Assembly (NCBI RefSeq): GCF_040833995.1
Contig: NZ_CP162138.1
Coordinates: 248,001 to 312,000 of the forward strand
Length of the DNA stretch: 64,000 bases
Source of the DNA: Leptospira sp. WS58.C1
GTDB taxonomy: Bacteria > Spirochaetota > Leptospiria > Leptospirales > Leptospiraceae
Direction of reading: 5' to 3'
The position numbers were made by a program, and so were the translations under genes. The notes below the pieces were generated by a model. It did no database searches. It worked only from the letters and a program-made list of their open reading frames with translations, and was not told the origin of the DNA. Of this stretch, positions 42,806-51,873 are shown piece after piece (the stretch's first letter is position 1; each line of letters opens with the position of its first letter).

Positions 42806-44512
42806 TTAAGGAAGATCGTCCAATCCTTTTTCAATAATTTCACTCCGTCTGATCTTTTCTGCTCCAGGGGAACTGTCCCATTTCTTGACCAATTCAACAA
42901 AATCTTCATCACCTATCGTTTTAGGTTTAAGGTCTTCATCGAAATCTACTTTAATTACGAGAGGGAATCTAACAGACTGCCCGCTAATAATTCCTTGCCC
43001 CGGGCCAAATCCTGGGATCAACTTAGCATCTGAAGAAGTTAGATTTTCCATCACGCTTTTTATAAAGGTTTGATCCTTAGGATTCACTAACCTAAATATT
43101 AAAAATGTATTACATTGTGATAATGTTGTCTCATCTAACCTACTTGGGCGCTGACTAACAAGTAGTAAACCGCATCCAAATTTTCGTCCCTCTGTGATGA
43201 TTTTTCGAATTATTTCGACTGATGGCGTCTCAGCCTGCCCTTCTCCTTTTGATGGAATAAAATTATGGGCTTCTTCAACAATACAGAAGAAAGGAGGAAT
43301 CTTATTGCTCATTGAAGCTCTAACATCGAAAAGAGACTTGAGAATAATTGAAACAATTGTCGATTGTGTAAGGTGATCATATCCACCAAGATATAGAATG
43401 CTTGCTCGACCTGGTCTTATGAATTGTTCTGGCTCACTCTGAGGATCCGGCATTGCCTCAAACGGGTATTCACTAAGTCTTTTTCGCAACTGCATGTTAG
43501 ACGTATTCATGGCCTCCATATGATGAAGTACGTTCTTTAAATTTCTTTTAACAACTGATAGAGTACGGTTCTGCATCTTGTTATTATCTCCATTTTCGTT
43601 CATGCGAGATTCAACTACTCTAATTACTCTATTAATAAAATCAGCGATTGGAATGCCTTTCTCATTGTCCTTTTCGTTTATTTTTACACTTTCTAAAACA
43701 TCTTCATATTTTTCTAGCTGTGCTTCAGAATAACCGCGAGTCATCCTACTTATCAAATAACTAACTATATCTCTATTTTGTTCATTTACTTTAATGTCAG
43801 GGAAATACAACTTAATTTCTGCATCAGGAAATTTATCTCTTTTGTCCCAAAAACCGAGATAATCTCCATGCGGGTCTAATATTAATAAAGGGTAATTTAT
43901 TTTCAGTAGTTCGCTTATAACCTGTCTTGAGGCGACAGTTTTTCCGCCCCCGGTCATAGCCAAAATCGCCATATGCCTACTAACAAGAACATTTGTAAGC
44001 AACTCGACATTTACATCTCTTCTCCCTATCAAAGAGCCAATTTTCATTCTAGCAGATGCTTCCTTACCATTAAGTATTTGCTTAATTTTAGATGCAGGAG
44101 GGAGTTCGACAATACTGCCTGGCTCAATTGGATAATTTAAAGGAACAAGATCCGTCAAATTATCAACTGGCGTCGAGCCAAGAACCAATACTTGACCTTG
44201 TATTTGGTCCTGTGAATAGGAAAGAACAGTATCCAGTAAATCGATCCCTTCCTCCGACAGTTCTTTTGCGGATTCTGTCGGAAGAAACGGATTAAATCTC
44301 TCTAGTTCAACAATGCGCCCCCATACTAATATTGATTCCCTTGGATAAGCTTCCGTTGTTTGTTTCTCCGACGGTATTTCCATCTCTAGGACTACAATAT
44401 CCCCTAACTTTGCTGAGAAACTTTTTAACAAAAATGAATATTCTTGCGGAGAAGTATTTCCAATAACTGTTCCAATTTGAGGTCCATGACTTTGCTTTTT
44501 TCGTTTATTCAT
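42806..44512 (-). CDS. herA: HerA-family hexameric ATPase
   Basis: From the ATG at 44512 the protein is 568 aa. N-terminal HAS-like barrel (GPQIGTVIGNTSPQEYSFLL), Walker A MTGGGKT (about residues 186-192), LLILDPHGDYLGF, Walker B FFCIVEEAHNF, the sensor region EGRKFGCGLLLVSQRPSRLD and the family motif LSQCNTFLIFRL. HerA moves DNA and works with NurA nucleases. Its start is 16 bp after the nurA-like gene. An in-frame extension to 44596 would overlap that gene. Confidence 0.9.
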   Translation of the reverse strand: MNKRKKQSHGPQIGTVIGNTSPQEYSFLLKSFSAKLGDIVVLEMEIPSEKQTTEAYPRESILVWGRIVELERFNPFLPTESAKELSEEGIDLLDTVLSYSQDQIQGQVLVLGSTPVDNLTDLVPLNYPIEPGSIVELPPASKIKQILNGKEASARMKIGSLIGRRDVNVELLTNVLVSRHMAILAMTGGGKTVASRQVISELLKINYPLLILDPHGDYLGFWDKRDKFPDAEIKLYFPDIKVNEQNRDIVSYLISRMTRGYSEAQLEKYEDVLESVKINEKDNEKGIPIADFINRVIRVVESRMNENGDNNKMQNRTLSVVKRNLKNVLHHMEAMNTSNMQLRKRLSEYPFEAMPDPQSEPEQFIRPGRASILYLGGYDHLTQSTIVSIILKSLFDVRASMSNKIPPFFCIVEEAHNFIPSKGEGQAETPSVEIIRKIITEGRKFGCGLLLVSQRPSRLDETTLSQCNTFLIFRLVNPKDQTFIKSVMENLTSSDAKLIPGFGPGQGIISGQSVRFPLVIKVDFDEDLKPKTIGDEDFVELVKKWDSSPGAEKIRRSEIIEKGLDDLP

Positions 44513-44528
44513 TAATATGATTCCTATA

Positions 44529-46322
44529 TTATTGAGAAGTTGGTCTAAAGAAAAAATCCCGCGGATTCCGTGAAAGTCGCTGTCTGGTTTGTTCAATTAA
44601 TCTTGGATTTCCCGTACGCATTGCTTTCATCAACAACTGAGAACTTAACGAAGTGGATATTCCTTTAGAAAGCCAATCTGGTATTTTCACATATTTATCA
44701 ACTATATCTAACCCGACTGGAAACGCATAATTCGGAAGCAACAGCGAGGTATGATAAAGTAGCTTTGCAATATCCTCGATGTCACGTTTTGCAGCCACGT
44801 TCATTTCAACACGAAAAGGAAACTTAAATCTGGAAGTCTTGATCATTGTCGTCCATGGAGACGGGATTTGATCGACTACTGAATTCCAATGACTTCTTGC
44901 TCTACTATCTTTATTCTTACTAAATTCCGTCGGTTCGATCCACTCTCCTTCATCTAAAATACATCCGAACAGATATTCATCTTGCATTCTGAAACGTTCA
45001 ATTTTGGAAATAAATTTCCGATATGTTCGATCAGTTAAATATTCTTCTTTTCTTAATTTAGCTAATATGGTTTGAGTAAATCTGGAAGACCCTGTTCTTT
45101 CCACTACACCTATAATTTTCGAATCACATTCGAATATTGACAAACATAGAAATGTATAGACCGCAATTGCTTGGTTCCAAAGTTGTTCTTTAGGAATATC
45201 ATCGACTCTATTTTGTATATTCGATTTATTAATGCCGAATTTACTTAAAATATCCGGACTTACACCCGGAATAAAATGTGGTTCCCCTTCATCGTACATT
45301 TGAAAACTATTAACTAAGGGGCCATGAATGAATAAATACTTTGTATTGATACGGATTTTTGGATAATAGAAAGCCATAAGCAACTCTAATATGTATCGAG
45401 CAGCTTCACGGACTCTTCTATCATCGGGCTCTTTACTATAAGGGTCATTGTCCCTATATCTTTCCGTCATGACATCACTAACCACAAAAGATTGGTTGTA
45501 CCACGATTCTCGATCCGAAAGTTCGCGAACTCCTGGTTTTACGGAATATACTCCAACTCTTACTGCATTTGGTTCTACTGAGGGAAGACCGCTTACCCGA
45601 GACATCCCGCCATCTAAGTAGGCAATTTCATTTTGAAAAAATTGATCCCAAGTCGACCTATGGTCTTTTTTGGATTTTTTTAGTAAATTAGCCTCAATAA
45701 GTAAATTTCTTAGCTCATCAGCTATATAGCGTAAGTTTGAAATGAAGTCAATTTGGTCCCGACTACTAATAGATAAAACTTGACCAAACAAATTAGTTAG
45801 CACATGCGGAGACTTTAAGAAAGTATCAGAAAATGGCTTATATAAGTCTGGAGATTCTTCTTTAAATATCTCCGACAACAAACCAATAATTTCTTGAGAA
45901 TCGATTAATTCGGTTTCAATTGGAGGGAGGCCGAACGAGATAGCTCTAAAAGTTGGGACCTCAGCCTCTATTTTAGAAAATTTACTTTGCCCGGGATGAT
46001 CCCAATGGATATTTACTCTGACTTTATTCGTTGAACCGACAATAAATAAATATAAAAATCCGATAGTATGTAATTCCAGGAGAGATGATAGTATTTCTTT
46101 TCCTTTTATAAAAAATATTCCGGATGCTTGTTGAATAGATTCGGTTTCAGTTTCGACGATTTTACCTTTGCTATCTTTGATAAAAAGAGTAAACTCGCAG
46201 TCAGTTGAGATAAATCCAAGTTTCTTTCCTAAGGGTAGGCCCCCTTTATCTATTATCTTACGATAATTAGCATTACTTAGGATCTTATTCCAATCTAAAC
46301 AAATAATGTTTTTATTTTCCAT
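44529..46322 (-). CDS. NurA-like nuclease, partner of HerA
   Basis: A 597-aa protein. Residues about 245-275 (IAYLDGGMSRVSGL, then VRVGVYSVKPG) look like the first acidic strand of NurA, and the C-terminal block (FPFRVEMNVAAK, LLPNYAFPVGLDIVDKYVKIP) resembles the NurA end with conserved acidic residues. The N-terminal 220 residues are extra. NurA-HerA pairs resect or destroy DNA. The gene overlaps dcm by 11 bp. NurA assignment is by motif and neighbour, not by full alignment. Confidence 0.7.
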   Translation of the reverse strand: MENKNIICLDWNKILSNANYRKIIDKGGLPLGKKLGFISTDCEFTLFIKDSKGKIVETETESIQQASGIFFIKGKEILSSLLELHTIGFLYLFIVGSTNKVRVNIHWDHPGQSKFSKIEAEVPTFRAISFGLPPIETELIDSQEIIGLLSEIFKEESPDLYKPFSDTFLKSPHVLTNLFGQVLSISSRDQIDFISNLRYIADELRNLLIEANLLKKSKKDHRSTWDQFFQNEIAYLDGGMSRVSGLPSVEPNAVRVGVYSVKPGVRELSDRESWYNQSFVVSDVMTERYRDNDPYSKEPDDRRVREAARYILELLMAFYYPKIRINTKYLFIHGPLVNSFQMYDEGEPHFIPGVSPDILSKFGINKSNIQNRVDDIPKEQLWNQAIAVYTFLCLSIFECDSKIIGVVERTGSSRFTQTILAKLRKEEYLTDRTYRKFISKIERFRMQDEYLFGCILDEGEWIEPTEFSKNKDSRARSHWNSVVDQIPSPWTTMIKTSRFKFPFRVEMNVAAKRDIEDIAKLLYHTSLLLPNYAFPVGLDIVDKYVKIPDWLSKGISTSLSSQLLMKAMRTGNPRLIEQTRQRLSRNPRDFFFRPTSQ

Positions 46323-47355
46323 TGTGTTTAATCAGATGCTGGTGTAAATGCCTAGCTTGAGCTTTTGCAAAGAGAGGAGGTAAAGCCTCGCCGATCATTG
46401 AGGCAAGTTTCATGATTCCAAGTTCGATTGGAAATTTATAACTCTTTGGGAAACTTTGTAAAATTGCAGCTTCATAAATAGTTAATCCTCGATCTTGCAC
46501 CGGATGCAGAAATCTACCCTTTGAAGGATTTGTGCTAAACCTAGTTATGGTTGAACTTTCTTTGTCCCAAGACAATCTCCCATACACATCATTAAAGCCT
46601 GTTACATTTTTTTTAATCAATTTTGCATGACAAGGTAATTGGTCAGTTAAGGCTAAGTGGCTTCGGCTACCTCCGTCCTTTGGAATTTTTTTGATTTTCT
46701 TCATTACTTCTGGTGAAATTTGCGCGTATAAGTTATGAAGCGGATTTTTTGATAACTTTGGAGGCTTTAATTTACCAATTGCTTTACGAACAGTAACTAT
46801 GTTTATTTGCTTGGGTTCTGGAAGTGCAATTGGAGCAAACTTAGAGGCCATTAAAATCATTCGGCGACGACGTTGAGGTACTCCAAAATGCGAGGCATTC
46901 AAGACTCCGTCGCATATATAATAGCCTAATCTTTTTAATTCTTTTTTAACCTTTTCAAGACGTGGGTCAAGCAACAAGCCTGGAACATTTTCAATTAAAA
47001 TTGTTTTTGGTTCAAAATCCTTAGCCAAACGTAAGAAATCTAAAATTAAGTCATTCCTTTCATCTTCTACTGGGTTTTTCCTATTCTTCGTTCTCATTGA
47101 AGAAAAACCTTGGCATGGAGGACAGCCAGCAAGAAGGTCTAAATCGCCTTTCTTAATTTTAAGTGATCTTAATATATCAACACCCTTTATCTTTCGAATA
47201 TCTTCAAAAAGTAGCACTTCAGGGTGATTTATTTTGTAAACTTTTCTAGCAGATTCTAGTTTTTCAATCGATGCAATAACCTCAAAACCAGCATTCTTAA
47301 TCCCCTGGCTTAAGCCGCCGCATCCCCCAAACACATCAATAGCTATACGCTTCAT
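46312..47355 (-). CDS. dcm: DNA (cytosine-5) methyltransferase
   Basis: A 347-aa C5-MTase: motif I DVFGGCGGLSQGI, motif IV GCPPCQGFSSM with the catalytic cysteine, motif VI LIENVPGLL, motif VIII GVPQRRRRMILMA and motifs IX-X near ITRFSTNPSKGRF and IGEALPPLFA. Recognition sequence cannot be read from this. 10 bp after vsr. Confidence 0.93.
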   Translation of the reverse strand: MKRIAIDVFGGCGGLSQGIKNAGFEVIASIEKLESARKVYKINHPEVLLFEDIRKIKGVDILRSLKIKKGDLDLLAGCPPCQGFSSMRTKNRKNPVEDERNDLILDFLRLAKDFEPKTILIENVPGLLLDPRLEKVKKELKRLGYYICDGVLNASHFGVPQRRRRMILMASKFAPIALPEPKQINIVTVRKAIGKLKPPKLSKNPLHNLYAQISPEVMKKIKKIPKDGGSRSHLALTDQLPCHAKLIKKNVTGFNDVYGRLSWDKESSTITRFSTNPSKGRFLHPVQDRGLTIYEAAILQSFPKSYKFPIELGIMKLASMIGEALPPLFAKAQARHLHQHLIKHNGK

Positions 47356-47365
47356 TCTTCTTACT

Positions 47366-47776
47366 TTACTTTAAGATTTTTAATTTAAGTATTAATTTAG
47401 AAGGGAGTTGGCCCTTCTTTATTTTACATTCCCAAATTCGAAAAACAGACCAACCTCTCATTCTAAGCTTTCTCGATTGCCTTAAATCTCTAGCTTTATT
47501 CTGCGAAAGTTTTCGTGTCCAGAATATAATATTCGATTTTGGAATAACGTTCCTACAATTGTGACCATGCCAAAAACATCCGTCAGCAAAAATCGCAACT
47601 TTTTGTTTAGGGAAAATAATATCTGGCCTACCTGGAAGTTTTGAATTACGCCTCCAACCTTTTAACCGATTCTTCTTTAGAAGTACAATTAAGCCTAACT
47701 CAGTTGTCTTATTTCCTTTTCCCCTGATCTTCGACATAACTCTAGATCGAGTTTCATTGTCAAAAATGTCAGCCAT
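47366..47776 (-). CDS. vsr: Vsr very-short-patch repair endonuclease
   Basis: A 136-aa protein: RSRVMSKIRGKGNKTTELGL, KLPGRPDIIFPKQKVAIFADG and CFWHGHNC are the Vsr hallmarks. Vsr nicks T:G mismatches that arise when 5-methylcytosine deaminates, protecting Dcm-modified genomes; alternatively it can serve as the nuclease of a restriction unit. Confidence 0.92.
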   Translation of the reverse strand: MADIFDNETRSRVMSKIRGKGNKTTELGLIVLLKKNRLKGWRRNSKLPGRPDIIFPKQKVAIFADGCFWHGHNCRNVIPKSNIIFWTRKLSQNKARDLRQSRKLRMRGWSVFRIWECKIKKGQLPSKLILKLKILK

Positions 47777-47924
47777 TACAATGCATTATGCTATCATATT
47801 TGCTTTCTAACAAAACTTAAATTAACACTACCTGGAAGATAAACCTGTTTCGATAAGAGCAATAGAATTAGTATATGTACATTGAAGCTTATTACATTCA
47901 GAAAGAAATACCTGCAATTTTTCT

Positions 47925-48815
47925 TCATTTAAAGACACGCTTTGAATTAGCCACGTATATTTTGCCAGTCAAAAGTGAATCAAGAATATCATCGTCTAAA
48001 AATCTTAATAAATCTTTTAGCGATTTTTTATCAGATGGAAATTCAATTTTTTCTTTACCACCGACAAGGTTGGTCTTTAAAACGAGATTGATTTGTTTTG
48101 CTCTTTTCTTCATGTCTTTTATCGGAACAGCATCAAATATATTACTCGTATGGATTAAATAGATTTTCTTTCTTATCCATTCGTCTTTGATTTCTTCAAA
48201 GTGAGTAGGGTCCTCTAGATTAATAGGGCTAGTTTTCAAAAAATCTTTGATTTCTTCATCGGAAGCTTCCTTCAAATAACTATCTAAATCTATAAATCTC
48301 TTAGCAACGACAAAAGATTTAAAATAGAATCTCCCTTTTTTATAAACAGCAGACACAAAATCGTTTAATGTTATTCCCGGAGTATTTATTTTCTGAAAAG
48401 TCCGCCCGGAAAGAAGAATATTTAACCGATCACGGCTTATCACATTATTTCCTGTTAACCCTTGAAACCCAATCACAGATTCTTTCGAACTAATCAATTT
48501 AATACCGAATAGGGATTTCACTTTTCCCAATTCCAAATCATTAGCAGTAAGATCGTCAATTTTAATCTGGCCTCCCATTACATCGGATATTTCCTGAGGC
48601 AAAGTAAAATCATCTATATATAATACTTCGTTAGCATCTACTTTGTAACGACCATCGTATAAAAATTCCTCGTCATAATTCATGAATTCGTTTATCTGTT
48701 TTTCGAAGATAAGCCCAAGTTCACTTTGTAAATTTTGATCTAAACTCACATGACGATAAGTCAATTGTCCATCTAAAATAATAGAACAATAAAACTGTGT
48801 TATGGCCTTTGTCAT
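47925..48815 (-). CDS. kwaB: KwaB-like Kiwa effector (DUF4868)
   Basis: A 296-aa protein, near the usual KwaB length, ending AVPIKDMKKRAKQINLVLK and LRFLDDDILDSLLTGKIYVANSKRVF. LTGNNVISRDRLNILLSGRTF fits the DUF4868 pattern. It overlaps kwaA by 4 bp. In E. coli KwaA senses phage injection at the membrane and KwaB binds DNA to block phage replication. Assigned from the gene pair and remembered family features. Confidence 0.75.
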   Translation of the reverse strand: MTKAITQFYCSIILDGQLTYRHVSLDQNLQSELGLIFEKQINEFMNYDEEFLYDGRYKVDANEVLYIDDFTLPQEISDVMGGQIKIDDLTANDLELGKVKSLFGIKLISSKESVIGFQGLTGNNVISRDRLNILLSGRTFQKINTPGITLNDFVSAVYKKGRFYFKSFVVAKRFIDLDSYLKEASDEEIKDFLKTSPINLEDPTHFEEIKDEWIRKKIYLIHTSNIFDAVPIKDMKKRAKQINLVLKTNLVGGKEKIEFPSDKKSLKDLLRFLDDDILDSLLTGKIYVANSKRVFK

Positions 48816-49330
48816 TTTTCTTCCTTATCCATAACCAAGTAATCCGTAATATGGACAACTTTATTGATAGATTTCATATTTCTAATTTTTCTTTTGGTAA
48901 TCAATATATAAGAGACTTTTGTATTTGTTTCAATTTGATAAAAGTGATATCCAATTATTCCTAGAAGCGGGTTGAAATGGTATGAATTGCTATTAAAAAT
49001 AGCGACAAAAATTATTAAATAAATGATGAGCGCATTTGAAAATTCAACGCTTGCAAGGAAAGGAACCAAATATGTAACCAAAAAGGCAAGCACCTCTTGA
49101 TCTGCGTTCTTTAACGACTCGATATTAATAGGTTCAATTTCGCCGTTTGCCTGAATGTAAACTAACGTAATCCAAGCTATGAAAAATAATAAGACCGCGG
49201 ACGAAATCAAAGTTAACTTCTCAAAAGGAGACATCTTCTGGGATACTCCAAAAGAAACTAATACGGGTGCTAAAGATGTTAAAACGAAAATTATTTTTGC
49301 AAATAAACTTAACATATAATTAGCATTCAA
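48812..49330 (-). CDS. kwaA: KwaA-like Kiwa membrane sensor
   Basis: A 172-aa protein with four membrane segments (LFAKIIFVLTSLAPVLVSF, LISSAVLLFFIAWITLVYI, VLAFLVTYLVPFLAS, ALIIYLIIFVAIF) followed by FNPLLGIIGYHFYQIET and YILITKRKI, which I associate with KwaA. It is the first gene after attC-47 and heads the presumed operon kwaA-kwaB-vsr-dcm-nurA-herA. Confidence 0.75.
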   Translation of the reverse strand: MNANYMLSLFAKIIFVLTSLAPVLVSFGVSQKMSPFEKLTLISSAVLLFFIAWITLVYIQANGEIEPINIESLKNADQEVLAFLVTYLVPFLASVEFSNALIIYLIIFVAIFNSNSYHFNPLLGIIGYHFYQIETNTKVSYILITKRKIRNMKSINKVVHITDYLVMDKEEK

Positions 49331-49379
49331 GTTAATAGTAAAAAGGCAACTCTTAAATATAGAATAAACGCTATATTAA

Positions 49380-49399
49380 GCCTGCCACGGACGGCAGGC
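49380..49399 (+). repeat. CANGGANG hairpin, right end of the giant cassette
   Basis: GCCTGCC/GGCAGGC stem with loop ACGGAC, 25 bp before attC-47. Confidence 0.75.
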
Positions 49400-49424
49400 G
49401 CTATAATGAGGGGCGCGGCATGGC

Positions 49425-49564
49425 AGATAACGACCAAGGTGTTCCGACGTTCGCAACGGCACGAGTTTGCCCATGCAAACGAAGTGACGGACGCGAATGT
49501 GGCGAAGCCCAAGCAAGGGTTGCGAAGCAAGCCCGCAGCGCTGCGGAAGCACCGAAAGTTAGAC
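49425..49564 (-). repeat. attC-47
   Basis: R boxes AGATAAC and GTTAGAC, arm class A. AGATAAC is the complement of the right box of attC-46, 8.36 kb away. Confidence 0.9.
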
Positions 49565-49578
49565 GACGATGCTATCAA

Positions 49579-50643
49579 TTAGCCATGGATACCATTTCCT
49601 CGTTTTCTTAGCACCATCGTATAGGTATCATGATATTCATCACTACCATCTCTATACTTTAGCTTTACTGGATGCTTCTTTCTCAATAATATTTCGTAAG
49701 AACCCAAACATCGAGCTGACAATTGCTCAATTAGATTTTTATTAATAAATGAGCCTACTAAATAAATGCTATTGAAGTTGTTCGGAAGAATTTTACCGTT
49801 AATGTACCTTTCGTAAACTTCTGGCGTTTCATGGACTTTTATATTTTTCCCAACAATCACGACTGCTAAATTTGAATTAGGTCTTTGAAAATTTAAATTT
49901 TTATCTTCACCCACTTTCTTGTCAGCAAGCTCCAAGAGAAATTCAATTAATTGATCAACTTCAACTATTAGCGAAGCGTCTTTAACTTTCCCATAGACTT
50001 TTCCGCCGATCAAGTCCAACTCATTCAGCAGTATCGTATAAAAATGCCCCAACTCTTCAATAATTTGGTATTTTTCATAATATTCTTTAATTTTACCGGA
50101 AGCTTTTAAAAAGTTTGGAAATGCATAATTTTCTAAGTAGTAATCTCTTACGGCTATTTTCTCTTCCTCTATAATTTTACCTGTAACAAACAAGTCTAGC
50201 GACTCACGTTGCGATGGCGAAATGTATCTTTTCGCTTTCATTAGCAATGAAGTGGACACAAAGTGATACGTGGCATGAACAAAATTTTCATTGTCTTCCG
50301 CTTTGTTACTTAATCTAATGATTACTTGATCGTTTTCTAAAAATGTTTTCTTATCAATTTTATCCAAATCAACCCAATCGATTCTACATTTTTTAAATTC
50401 CATCTGCGGGATCGAAGCAACAATTCTTCTAACAAAAATATTAATTCTCGATTGAATATCGCGTTGAATATAACGTTTCCTAGCCCAACCAGCAAATATT
50501 CCAATTTGTGTGAAGAGCTTATATATTAGAGAAGCCCATTTTTCGACTATATCTGGATTTTTAACAATTTGATATATTATAATAAATAAACTTAATGTTG
50601 AGAAAGAACTGAAAATTAAATATAGAATTATCAGGTCAACCAT
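49579..50643 (-). CDS. membrane-anchored protein of unknown function
   Basis: From the ATG at 50643 the product is 354 aa: one N-terminal membrane segment (DLIILYLIFSSFSTLSLFIIIYQ), a helical middle part (LDLFVTGKIIEEEKIAVRDYY) and a C-terminus rich in short strands. It overlaps the zinc-ribbon gene by 8 bp. No family recognised; the pair in one cassette could be an effector with a small zinc partner. Confidence 0.55.
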   Translation of the reverse strand: MVDLIILYLIFSSFSTLSLFIIIYQIVKNPDIVEKWASLIYKLFTQIGIFAGWARKRYIQRDIQSRINIFVRRIVASIPQMEFKKCRIDWVDLDKIDKKTFLENDQVIIRLSNKAEDNENFVHATYHFVSTSLLMKAKRYISPSQRESLDLFVTGKIIEEEKIAVRDYYLENYAFPNFLKASGKIKEYYEKYQIIEELGHFYTILLNELDLIGGKVYGKVKDASLIVEVDQLIEFLLELADKKVGEDKNLNFQRPNSNLAVVIVGKNIKVHETPEVYERYINGKILPNNFNSIYLVGSFINKNLIEQLSARCLGSYEILLRKKHPVKLKYRDGSDEYHDTYTMVLRKRGNGIHG

Positions 50644-50872
50644 ACTTCTTTTTCTCCAATTGTCTATGAAACTGGTCAATGCATTCTAACGAATCGCAAA
50701 CTAACTTAATCTCTCCTGACTCGGGAAAAATTGAATGTAAATTCTGTTCAGTAATGACCGACTTGCAAAACTTACATTTCAATTCTCTGTTTCTAAATTT
50801 TCCAAGAATTCCTAACCGAGACATTATAAGCTCTGTTTCATCATCCAAAAAAGCGCTTAATTTATTTTTCAT
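50636..50872 (-). CDS. small zinc-ribbon-like protein
   Basis: A 78-aa protein with CKFCKS and, 23 residues on, CDSLEC, four cysteines spaced like a zinc ribbon. The rest is charged. First gene of a two-gene cassette. Confidence 0.6.
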   Translation of the reverse strand: MKNKLSAFLDDETELIMSRLGILGKFRNRELKCKFCKSVITEQNLHSIFPESGEIKLVCDSLECIDQFHRQLEKKKYG

Positions 50873-50898
50873 CTTACACTCCTATTTATAGCATTGTC

Positions 50899-51038
50899 GT
50901 CTAACGACCAAGGTGTTCCGACGTTTGCAATGGCACGAGTTTGCCAATGCAAACGAAGTGACAGAAGCAAATGTGGCGAAGCCCAAGCGAGAGTTGCGAA
51001 GCAAGCTCGAAGCGCCGCGGAAGCACCGAAAGTTAGGC
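50899..51038 (-). repeat. attC-48
   Basis: R boxes GTCTAAC and GTTAGGC, arm class A. Confidence 0.9.
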
Positions 51039-51051
51039 GATGCGACCGCCC

Positions 51052-51327
51052 CTACTTGTAGCTATCTTTTCTCTGATCTATATCTACAAAGATTACTAAT
51101 AGCTCGTTGTCTTTAATCAAATAAAACAAGCGATACTTACCAATACGATATCTATAAAGACCGTCAAACTCCCCTTTCAGCTTTTTGATATTCGGTCCAA
51201 AGAATGGATTCTTTTTTAGAATTGGATAGACGTAATCTGTTAATTTCTTCTGAAGATGAGAAAACTGACGATCTTTGAGTTTACTTTGAAATTGTTCGGT
51301 CTCCGCTATTTTATATTCAGCGGACAA
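51052..51327 (-). CDS. relE: RelE/ParE-family toxin
   Basis: A 91-aa protein: FGPNIKKLKGEFDGLYRYRIGKYRLFY is the RelE core and LVIFVDIDQRKDSY its C-terminal basic strand. Second gene of the pair, overlapping the antitoxin by 11 bp. Confidence 0.9.
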   Translation of the reverse strand: MSAEYKIAETEQFQSKLKDRQFSHLQKKLTDYVYPILKKNPFFGPNIKKLKGEFDGLYRYRIGKYRLFYLIKDNELLVIFVDIDQRKDSYK

Positions 51328-51559
51328 CTTTATATTTTCCTTGAGCTACTTCTTTCAGTCCCTTTTTCAAGGATGAAATAAGCTGTTTATCTGAAAGAAT
51401 TTCATCCATCTCTTCATCTGAGGCATAAAACTCATTTGTAAGATACTGAATGGCAGCATTTTCAACAAAGTTCGAAATAGTACGCCTTTCGCCTTCGGCG
51501 GCTTTCTTAAATATATCGTAGATCGGATCTTCAATACGCAATGTAATTGTCTTAGACAT
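51317..51559 (-). CDS. RelB-type ribbon-helix-helix antitoxin
   Basis: From the ATG at 51559 (SKTITLRIEDPIYDIFKKAA) the product is 80 aa, with the RHH core extending to RRTISNFVENAAIQYL. The extension to 51586 adds nine unlikely residues. Confidence 0.85.
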   Translation of the reverse strand: MSKTITLRIEDPIYDIFKKAAEGERRTISNFVENAAIQYLTNEFYASDEEMDEILSDKQLISSLKKGLKEVAQGKYKVVR

Positions 51560-51687
51560 ACTCATTAGACCTGCATTTTTATTCAAAATATAGCATTATA
51601 ATTCGAATGTCAAATTGCTTTTTCAAAATTTTTGAAGCGAAGTCCCTAAATAATCCTGCTTTCAAAAAAGAATTTTGCGGTCGTTTC

Positions 51688-51840
51688 GCCTAACGACCAA
51701 GGTGTTCCGACGTTTTGCGAGTGCGAAGCACTTGGCACGAGACTTGCTCTGCAAGACGAGTGACAAAGCAAAATGTGCCGAAGGCCAAGCGAGAGTTGCG
51801 AAGCAAGCTCGAAGCGCTGCGGAAGCACCGACAGTTATAT
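51688..51840 (-). repeat. attC-49
   Basis: R boxes GCCTAAC and GTTATAT, arm class A. Confidence 0.9.
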
Positions 51841-51873
51841 GCAGTTGCCCGAATATAAGAAAGTGGAGAAGCA

